Positions 5,611-10,370 of a stretch of 10,370 nucleotides of DNA are shown in pieces. The translations under genes were made by a program, and so were the position numbers. Each line of letters begins with the position of its first letter. The first letter of the stretch is position 1. This DNA is from CAYYJM01 sp964471755 (lineage in GTDB: Bacteria > Planctomycetota > Planctomycetia > Gemmatales > Gemmataceae). Location: positions 1 through 10,370 of the forward strand of contig CAYYJM010000228.1 in the NCBI GenBank assembly GCA_964471755.1. Reading direction: 5' to 3'. The notes beneath the pieces were generated by a model. It saw only the letters and a program-made list of their open reading frames with translations, made no database searches and had not been told where the DNA came from.

Positions 5611-6054
5611 ATGTTCAGTGGCAAGATGTCGGGGATGATCGCCGGAGCCGTCGCCGCGATCGCACTGGTGTTTCCCACCGGCGAAGCGTCGGCACAGTGT
5701 CACATGGGTGGCGGCATGGCGATGATGCAGCGTTGTGGCGGCATGATGTCGCGAATGAACGGCGTCGGCGGTGGCATGGCGATGATGCACCACGGCGGCG
5801 GTGGCATGGCGATGATGCGTGGTGGCCCCCAGATGCAGATGGCGATGCTCCAGGCGGCCGGCATGCAGCAGATGCAGATGATGCAGATGCAGCAACTCAT
5901 GGTCATGCAGCAACAGGCCATGCTCCAGGCCGCGAATCGTCAGCGGAACCTCCAGGGCCAGCAGGCTCAGCAACCGAAGGCCCAGCAACAGAACGGCCTC
6001 GGGCAGAAGGCCCTGCTACAGAACAACAATCAGCAGCGGAAGGCCGGCAAGTAG
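5611..6054 (+). CDS. Exported methionine- and glutamine-rich repeat protein
   Basis: A 147-residue protein of unrecognised family. Residues 1-28 form a signal peptide (hydrophobic MIAGAVAAIALVF, then GEASA before Gln29). The mature protein begins QCHM and has four 10-residue units at 33-72 (GGGMAMMQRC, GGMMSRMNGV, GGGMAMMHHG, GGGMAMMRGG), then a Met/Gln run (74-103, for example MQQMQMMQMQQLMVM) and a Gln/Asn-rich basic tail (104-147). I count 27 Met in total, 24 after the signal. Two Cys (30, 42) and three His (31, 60, 61) are present. Met-rich exported proteins often bind Cu(I)/Ag(I) or act as oxidant sinks; either is inference here. The start is ATG 5611, with GGGAG at 5601-5605. It is separated from moxR by its own promoter and followed by a strong hairpin. 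Confidence 0.85.
   Translation: MFSGKMSGMIAGAVAAIALVFPTGEASAQCHMGGGMAMMQRCGGMMSRMNGVGGGMAMMHHGGGGMAMMRGGPQMQMAMLQAAGMQQMQMMQMQQLMVMQQQAMLQAANRQRNLQGQQAQQPKAQQQNGLGQKALLQNNNQQRKAGK
5707..5826 (+). repeat. Four 30-bp tandem repeat units inside the Met-rich gene
   Basis: Units at 5707-5736, 5737-5766, 5767-5796 and 5797-5826 each encode ten residues of GGGMAMM-type sequence. Units 3 and 4 share a 23-base identical stretch that starts at 5766 and 5796, exactly 30 bases apart. Unit 2 is the most diverged. The pattern indicates in-frame duplication. Confidence 0.8.
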
Positions 6055-6071
6055 TAGCACCATCTCCGACG

Positions 6072-6125
6072 ACCGTCTCTCGACGAGGATCAGGGCATCT
6101 TCCCTGATCCTCGTCGAGAGACGGT
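6072..6125. terminator. Perfect 24-bp stem hairpin between convergent genes
   Basis: Arms 6072-6095 and 6102-6125 are exact inverted copies around a six-base loop, CATCTT. The hairpin lies 17 bp past the Met-rich gene stop (6054) and 16 bp past the stop of the convergent reductase gene (6142), so it can act in both directions. Neither side has a T-tract, so it is not a textbook Rho-independent terminator; it may instead stop RNA polymerase with a factor or protect 3' ends. Confidence 0.7.
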
Positions 6126-6141
6126 GCCATCAAACGCTCAA

Positions 6142-7134
6142 TCAGCGGGTGCCGATGCGCAGGAACACCTTACCCTTGCGGGCGGGCTGATCGGCGAGCT
6201 GGACTGCTGCGCCGATCTGATCCAGCCCGAAGGCGGTGCCCGGTTCGGTCGCCAGCACTCCGTTCGCGATCAGCCGATTCAACTTGCGGAACAGCAGCAC
6301 CATCGTCAGCGGTCCCTGATCACGAGTCCATTCCGACAGCCAGAATCCCTCGATGCGCTTCTCGCCGACCATGAGCGTCCGCGGATCGACCGACATCGGC
6401 TGACCGGATAGGGTGCTGTACAGCAGTAGCCGACCGTGCCGACCAAGACAGAGGGCCGCCTCGCTCGCCGTCGATCCGCCGACGGCGTCGATGGCCTGGA
6501 GAACCCCTCCCCCCTTCGTGATGTCCTTGACCCGCTCGACCATCGACTCGCGGTCGGTGCCGATGACCTCGTCGGCACCGAGGGCCTTCAGTTCGGCGGC
6601 CTGCTCGGAACGGCGGACGACGTTGATCGTCTTGAAGCCGAAGTGCTTACCGAGCCGGATAATCATGCGGCCCAGAGCACTGCCGGCGGCGGTCTGCAAG
6701 AGCCAGGCTCCGCGCGGCACCTTGAGAACGTAGCGCGTCATGACCAGGGCGGAAGCCGGGTTGACGAAGAAACTGGCGGCCTGCTCGTCGGACAGCGCGT
6801 CGCCGACGAGGACGGCATTGCGGGCCGGGATGACCACTTTCTCGGCCCAGTTGCCGCTCGTGCCATTGAGGACGGCGACGCGAGCGCCGCGGACACTCAT
6901 GGCCATCAGGCCGTTGCCCTTCTCGACGACGCCAACTCCCTCAAAACCCGGTGTGCAGGGGAGCGGCGGTTGCTTGCCGTAGACGCCACGCACCATGAGC
7001 AGGTCGGACGGATTGACCGGGGCCATGAGCATGCGGACGAGAACCTGGCCCCGACCAACGGTCGGGTCGGGCACGTCGCGGACCTGGAGTACCTCGGCCG
7101 GGTCGCCCCAGCGATCGCAGACCACGGCTTTCAT
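6142..7134 (-). CDS. Zinc-free MDR-family NADPH-dependent reductase (2-enoyl thioester reductase / quinone reductase type)
   Basis: A 330-residue medium-chain dehydrogenase/reductase. The N-terminal GroES-like domain includes VNPSDLLMVRGVYG (40-53) and TPGFEGVGVV (61-70) and lacks the zinc-ligand pattern of alcohol dehydrogenases. The Rossmann domain has QTAAGSALGRMIIRLGKHFG (147-166) and TINVVRRSEQ (169-178); Arg174 and Arg175 suggest NADPH. LGADEVIGTD (185-194) follows. The TINVVR segment resembles mitochondrial-type trans-2-enoyl reductase (MECR/Etr1), so reduction of an enoyl thioester or a quinone is likely, but the substrate is not fixed by sequence. The start is chosen as ATG 7134, because GAGGAG at 7141-7146 lies 6 nt before it; ATG 7140 would leave no spacing. 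It begins 2 bp after the BioF-like gene ends, so the two are coupled. Confidence 0.85.
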   Translation of the reverse strand: MKAVVCDRWGDPAEVLQVRDVPDPTVGRGQVLVRMLMAPVNPSDLLMVRGVYGKQPPLPCTPGFEGVGVVEKGNGLMAMSVRGARVAVLNGTSGNWAEKVVIPARNAVLVGDALSDEQAASFFVNPASALVMTRYVLKVPRGAWLLQTAAGSALGRMIIRLGKHFGFKTINVVRRSEQAAELKALGADEVIGTDRESMVERVKDITKGGGVLQAIDAVGGSTASEAALCLGRHGRLLLYSTLSGQPMSVDPRTLMVGEKRIEGFWLSEWTRDQGPLTMVLLFRKLNRLIANGVLATEPGTAFGLDQIGAAVQLADQPARKGKVFLRIGTR

Positions 7135-7136
7135 CG

Positions 7137-8303
7137 TCATCTCCTCGCCCGTTGCAGGGCCTCGCAAAGTCGTTCCAGATCGGCCGGCGTGTGGCCGGCA
7201 CACAAACTGAGCCGGAGTCGGGCCGTCCCGTGCGGCACCGACGGATAGCGGATCGCCGGAGCCAGCACGCCCAGGGTGAGCAGGTGTCGCGACAGATCCA
7301 CCGCCGCGTCCGCCTCGCCGACGTGGATCGGAATGATCTGGGTCGTTGCAGGCCCGATCGCGAAGCCCAGGTCGGCCAGTCGGCTGCGGAGCCAGGCGGC
7401 CCGTTCGAGCAGCCGGCGGCGGCGCTCCGGCTCCGCGCGGACGATCCCGAGCCCGGCCAGGGCCGCCCCGGCCGTCGGCGGCGCGAGGGCCGTGGAGAAG
7501 ATATACGGACGGGCATGGTTGACCAGCCAGCGAATCAGGACGCGATCGCCGACGACGAAGCCGCCCTGGGCCCCGAGAGCCTTGCTCAGGGTGCCGACCT
7601 TGATGAGCCGGTGACGGCCTGGTGTCGCCATCGGCAGATCGTCGGTCACGCCGCGACCGTGTTCGCCGAGTACGCCCGTGGCGTGGGCCTCATCCACGAG
7701 CAGGATGGCGTCGTGCCGCTCGGCCAGGGCGAGCAGGTCGGCCAGCGGAGCGATGTCGCCATCCATGCTGAAGACGCTGTCGGTGACAATGAGGCGTCGT
7801 CGAACGGCGGGGCCATGCTGGGTCAGGAGAGCGTCGAGGGCGGCGAGATCGGCATGGGGATACACATGCGTCGCGGCCCGGGAGAGCCGACAGCCGTCGA
7901 TCAGGCTGGCGTGGTTGAGGGCGTCGCTGAAGATCGCGTCACCGTCACTGGTCAGGGTGCTGACGAGTGCGAGGTTGGCGACGAAGCCGCTGGAGAAGAC
8001 GAGGGCGGCGTCGGTGTCCTCCCACTCGGCCAGGGCGCGTTCGAGTCGGCGGAGCGGCGGCAGATGGCCGACCACGAGCGGTGACGCGCCAGCTCCGGTG
8101 CCGTGGCGATGGGCCGTCCGGGCGGCGGCTCGACCGAGACGCGGGTCGCCCGCGAGGTTGAGGTAGTCGTTGGAGGCGAAGTTGAGGACCTCGTGTCCGC
8201 CGAGGCAGAGGCGGGCTCCCTGGGCGGAGAAGGGGCGGCGGCGGCTGCGAAAGAGGCCGGCCCGCTGGCGAGCGCGGAGATCGTCGAGCATCCAGGGGAA
8301 CAT
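7137..8303 (-). CDS. bioF: Alpha-oxoamine synthase, 8-amino-7-oxononanoate synthase type
   Basis: A PLP enzyme of fold type I, 388 residues, close to the usual BioF length. It would condense pimeloyl-thioester with L-alanine to 8-amino-7-oxononanoate and CO2 in biotin synthesis. Landmarks: NFASNDYLNLAGDPR (41-55), HGTGAGASPLVVGH (67-80), SSGFVANLAL (104-113), DALNHASLIDGCRL (127-140, His131 stacking on PLP), TDSVFSMDGDIAPLADL (174-190), VDEAHATGVLGEHGRG (203-218, Asp204 and His207) and TLSKALGAQGGFV (238-250, Schiff-base Lys241). ATG 8303 is preferred, with GAGGG 8 nt upstream; ATG 8291 (MLDDLRARQR) is an alternative. Other alpha-oxoamine synthases (2-amino-3-ketobutyrate ligase, serine palmitoyltransferase) share these motifs. 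No other biotin gene is in view, and the coupled partner is an MDR reductase, so the acyl substrate is uncertain. Confidence 0.85.
   Translation of the reverse strand: MFPWMLDDLRARQRAGLFRSRRRPFSAQGARLCLGGHEVLNFASNDYLNLAGDPRLGRAAARTAHRHGTGAGASPLVVGHLPPLRRLERALAEWEDTDAALVFSSGFVANLALVSTLTSDGDAIFSDALNHASLIDGCRLSRAATHVYPHADLAALDALLTQHGPAVRRRLIVTDSVFSMDGDIAPLADLLALAERHDAILLVDEAHATGVLGEHGRGVTDDLPMATPGRHRLIKVGTLSKALGAQGGFVVGDRVLIRWLVNHARPYIFSTALAPPTAGAALAGLGIVRAEPERRRRLLERAAWLRSRLADLGFAIGPATTQIIPIHVGEADAAVDLSRHLLTLGVLAPAIRYPSVPHGTARLRLSLCAGHTPADLERLCEALQRARR
7141..7146 (-). promoter_or_regulatory. Ribosome-binding site that fixes the reductase start
   Basis: GAGGAG on the minus strand, inside the last codons of the bioF-like gene. 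It abuts ATG 7140, which overlaps the bioF TGA as ATGA, but lies at the ideal 6 nt from ATG 7134. The second ATG (MKAVV...) is therefore the likely start. Confidence 0.65.
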
Positions 8304-8333
8304 CACGCGGGCCCTCGGTTTCGTCTGCGCGTC

Positions 8334-8339
8334 ATTGTA
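8334..8339 (-). promoter_or_regulatory. Possible -10 box for the bioF-reductase pair
   Basis: TACAAT (five of six consensus bases) on the minus strand, 30 bp before ATG 8303, in the 135-bp divergent region. The base positions 17 further upstream give only a weak -35 (CTGCGA), so this is a half-supported promoter. No convincing promoter for the plus-strand 8439 gene was found in the same region. Confidence 0.25.
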
Positions 8340-8438
8340 GGAAGGAAGAGGGCGGATCGCAGGGGCTGTCCTCTGGCTCGTGCCTCGGGTAAGCTGTCCG
8401 GAACGCCTCCACCCGGACTCCGAACCGAAGGGACAACC

Positions 8439-9707
8439 ATGCACTCCAGGCGAACCTTCCTCCAGGCGACCGGAGCGACCGTGGTCGGCGGTGGACTCCT
8501 CCGAGGGGCTCCGGAGAAGTTGCCGCGCAAGAAACTCGCCATCGTCACCACCGAATGGCGTGAACGCTCGCACGCCTGGCACATGGGCGAACGCTTTCTC
8601 GGCGGCTATCCACGCCAGGGCCGCTGGCATCGACCAGCGATCGACGTCGTCTCGGCCTACGTCGATCAGTTCCCGAAAACCGACCTGAGTCGCACCCGCG
8701 CCCGGGAGTCGGGATTCACCCTCTACAAGACCATCGCCGAGGCCCTGCGCTGCGGCACCGATCGGCTCGCCGTCGATGCCGTGCTGATCATCGGCGAACA
8801 TGGCGACTATCCCCTCAGCGAATTCGGTCAGACGAAGTATCCCCGCTACGAGTTCTTCACGCAGGTCGCCGAGGTCTTTCGCAAGGATGGCCGCGCCGTT
8901 CCTGTCTTCAATGACAAGCACCTGTCATGGAAGTGGGCCTGGGCGAAGGAGATGGTCGAGACGGCGAAGGAACTGAAGTTTCCGTTTCTGGCCGGCTCGT
9001 CACTACCGGTCACCTGGCGGATGCCGGCCGTTGACATGCCGCTCGGGGCCGAGGTCGAGGAGCTGCTCTGCGTCGCGATGGGCCGGGTGGACAGCTACGA
9101 CTTCCACGCCCTGGAGGTGATCCAGTGCATGGCCGAGCGGCGCAAGGGGGGCGAAACCGGCGTCGCCGCCCTGCAAGCCCTGCGCGGCGACGCGGTCTGG
9201 GACGCCCTGGCGGCCGGGACGTGGCAGGCCGGCGGCTGCGATCCGAAACTGTTCGAGGCGTGCCTGTGCCGGAGCCAGACCCTCGCCCAGGCTCCGACGT
9301 ACAGTCATCGCTATCCGACCGTCAAGCAGATGCGCGAGTGGGTCAAGACACCCGTCGCCTACCGCTTCGAGTACGCCGATGGGCTGAAGGCGACCATGCT
9401 GCTGCTGAACGGCCTCGTCGGCGATTTCACGTTCGCCGCGAAACTCAAGAGCCGGGCCGAGCCGCTCTCGACGCTGTTCAACCTGCCGCCGAACCCGAAC
9501 GTCGCCTACTCCGCGGCCCTGATGTCGAAGGCGGAAGAGATGTTCCTGACCGGCAAGGCTCCCTATCCCATCGAGCGGACGCTGCTGACGACGGGTCTGG
9601 TGGAGGCCGGGATGCACTCGCTGGCCAGGGGGCAGAAGCGGCTGGTAACGCCGCACCTCGCCGTGCGCTACCAGGCCCCGACCGAGTCGGGGTTCTGGCG
9701 GGAGTGA
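8439..9707 (+). CDS. Tat-exported planctomycete protein of unknown function
   Basis: A 422-residue protein with a twin-arginine signal (SRRTFLQATGATVVGGG, residues 3-19), so it is probably exported folded, perhaps with a cofactor. KKLAIVTTEWRERSHAWHMGE (31-51) opens a Rossmann-like N-terminal part. Motifs I regard as characteristic of a planctomycete-enriched family are LIIGEHGDYP (116-125), VPVFNDKHLSWKWAWAKEMV (154-173) and FPFLAGSSLPVTWR (181-194). The second half (222-422) loosely recalls the C-terminal domain of Gfo/Idh/MocA proteins, without clear catalytic residues. I cannot assign a reaction. The start is ATG 8439, with AAGGGA (8427-8432) 6 nt upstream; the open frame continues upstream into the antisense of bioF, which is not coding. 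It is divergent from bioF and followed by a long inverted repeat. Confidence 0.85.
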   Translation: MHSRRTFLQATGATVVGGGLLRGAPEKLPRKKLAIVTTEWRERSHAWHMGERFLGGYPRQGRWHRPAIDVVSAYVDQFPKTDLSRTRARESGFTLYKTIAEALRCGTDRLAVDAVLIIGEHGDYPLSEFGQTKYPRYEFFTQVAEVFRKDGRAVPVFNDKHLSWKWAWAKEMVETAKELKFPFLAGSSLPVTWRMPAVDMPLGAEVEELLCVAMGRVDSYDFHALEVIQCMAERRKGGETGVAALQALRGDAVWDALAAGTWQAGGCDPKLFEACLCRSQTLAQAPTYSHRYPTVKQMREWVKTPVAYRFEYADGLKATMLLLNGLVGDFTFAAKLKSRAEPLSTLFNLPPNPNVAYSAALMSKAEEMFLTGKAPYPIERTLLTTGLVEAGMHSLARGQKRLVTPHLAVRYQAPTESGFWRE

Positions 9708-9744
9708 TACAGACGCCTGATGATTGTCCGGCTTTGGTCTGACT

Positions 9745-9867
9745 GTCTAACTTTTTTGGACTGCGGCGATTCTTCGCCGCTCTTCCTTTCTGACTGGCTG
9801 GGTGATCATCCTCCAGAGAGAGAAAGTCAAAGCGGCGAAGAATCGCCGCAGTCCAAAAAAGTTAGAC
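9745..9867. repeat. Perfect 37-bp inverted repeat element (MITE-like, possible two-way terminator)
   Basis: Arms 9745-9781 and 9831-9867 are exact inverted copies, starting GTCTAACTTTTTTGGACTG on the left, with a 49-base centre. Each arm also contains its own hairpin: GCGGCGA and TCGCCGC around a 4-base loop. Imperfect matching continues outward to about 9728 and 9885, so the full element may be close to 158 bp. It fills the gap between two convergent genes and encodes no protein. Conservation of the arms is perfect, which suggests recent insertion or active maintenance. Confidence 0.8.
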
Positions 9868-9888
9868 CCGACAGAACCAGGTCGGCGT

Positions 9889-9908
9889 GCGGTGGTTCCT
9901 CGCACCGC
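9889..9908 (-). terminator. Small hairpin after the right-edge gene
   Basis: GCGGTG (9889-9894) and CACCGC (9903-9908) pair around an 8-base loop, 3 bp past the stop of the minus-strand gene. The stem is only 6 bp and there is no T-run, so support is weak. Confidence 0.25.
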
Positions 9909-9911
9909 CGC

Positions 9912-10370
9912 CTATTTCGCCACCGAGAACGTTCGCTCGATCATGTTCGCGTTCCCCTGGCGATCCTTCACCGCGACGGTCAGCCGGCCGCGCGGCAACT
10001 CGGTGATGGGCTGCTCCAGACGCAGTTCCCATCGGCCGTCCGGGAGCGACTTCACCTTCGCCGCCAGTTCCGCGCCCGGTTTGACGCCATCGATCGCGAA
10101 GTCGGCGCGGATCGACAGGCTGTCGCGATCAAGACCGGTGCCATAGTCGTGCATGCCGAGCAGGAGGCGTGTCAACGGCTCCCGGTTGACGCCCGACTGC
10201 GGCAAGGCGAGCGTCAGGGTCGGCCGACCCTCATCGAGCCGCCAGCCGGGGCCGGTGCGGTCCCGGTCGATCGGGCAGCCGACATCGATCCAGCGAATCA
10301 GCGTCAGTTTGTCCTCGTCGCTCAGCGGCCGCACCTTGCCCGCCTTGACCGCCTCGGCCGGCGGCATGAC
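9912..10370 (-). CDS. C-terminal part of a large protein, hydrazine-synthase-alpha-like (planctomycete), cut by right edge
   Basis: The frame is open at 10370; 152 C-terminal residues and a TAG stop are seen. The Met at 10367 (MPPAEAVKAGKV) is probably internal. PLSDEDKLTLIRWIDVGCPID is the end of a cytochrome-c-like or haem-adjacent region as found in planctomycete proteins; no CxxCH is in this part. Next come GWRLDEGRPTLTLALPQSGVN, LLLGMHDYGTGLDRDSLSI and a beta-rich module with ADFAIDGVKPGAEL and an ending of LTVAVKDRQGNANMIERTFS. That order matches what I recall of proteins annotated with the hydrazine synthase alpha-subunit middle domain in non-anammox planctomycetes. Such annotation does not imply hydrazine synthesis. 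It is probably exported. The identification is from memory; the upstream part would decide it. Confidence 0.6.
   Translation of the reverse strand, partial: VMPPAEAVKAGKVRPLSDEDKLTLIRWIDVGCPIDRDRTGPGWRLDEGRPTLTLALPQSGVNREPLTRLLLGMHDYGTGLDRDSLSIRADFAIDGVKPGAELAAKVKSLPDGRWELRLEQPITELPRGRLTVAVKDRQGNANMIERTFSVAK

Noticed and set aside
5707..5826. 30-bp periodic repeats as a CRISPR array
   Set aside because: Units are contiguous, coding, in frame and without spacers.
5700..5988. Minus-strand His/Leu-rich and Cys/Ile/Met-rich frames opposite the Met-rich gene
   Set aside because: They mirror the ATG-rich repeats (CAT in reverse) and have no ribosome-binding site or upstream signal.
7152..8084. 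Plus-strand open frames opposite bioF
   Set aside because: Low-complexity Arg/Gly/Glu-rich shadows; bioF has its catalytic residues on the minus strand.
8103..8438. N-terminal extension of the Tat protein
   Set aside because: It would bury the twin-arginine signal; ATG 8439 has a good ribosome-binding site.

Overview
This GC-rich window reads as the chromosome of a member of the Planctomycetota, probably of a Gemmata/Isosphaera-like lineage. That placement is inference. It rests on the Tat-signal hypothetical protein, the hydrazine-synthase-alpha-like C-terminus at the right edge, the small secreted proteins of unknown function, an IS630-type remnant, and several large intergenic palindromes. 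There are no rRNA or tRNA genes, CRISPR arrays or intact transposons.

Left part (1-2485, minus strand): a tightly packed histidine-utilisation operon, transcribed hutI -> hutG -> hutU. hutI and hutG overlap by ATGA, and hutG and hutU are 10 bp apart. Together these enzymes take urocanate through imidazolonepropionate and N-formimino-glutamate to glutamate plus formamide. hutU runs off the left edge. A perfect 10+10 bp inverted repeat lies just upstream of hutI and may be an operator or a leader hairpin.

Region 2486-3027 has no intact gene. It holds a decayed IS630-family element: two related ends in inverted orientation and only the C-terminal tail of the transposase. A 161-bp imperfect palindrome is nested inside it. 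A promoter candidate for the next gene follows.

Middle (3028-6054): two adjacent small secreted or membrane-anchored unknowns, the second resembling DUF3574; a convergent small zincin metallopeptidase; a divergent solitary MoxR AAA+ ATPase with a 10-residue insertion; and an exported methionine/glutamine-rich protein with four 10-residue repeats and its own promoter. The zincin and moxR promoters appear to be back-to-back with overlapping -35 boxes, and the zincin mRNA may be leaderless. A perfect 24-bp stem hairpin separates the Met-rich gene from the convergent genes to its right.

Right part (6142-10370): a minus-strand pair, a BioF-type alpha-oxoamine synthase followed by a zinc-free MDR reductase (no gap to speak of); a divergent plus-strand Tat-exported planctomycete protein of unknown function; a 37+37 bp perfect inverted repeat (MITE-like and/or a two-way terminator); and the C-terminal part of a large protein that runs off the right edge. 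No clearly novel defence or mobile system is visible. The items most worth a second look are the divergent zincin/moxR promoter, the MoxR insertion, the Met-rich protein, the synthase/reductase pair and the three palindromic elements.
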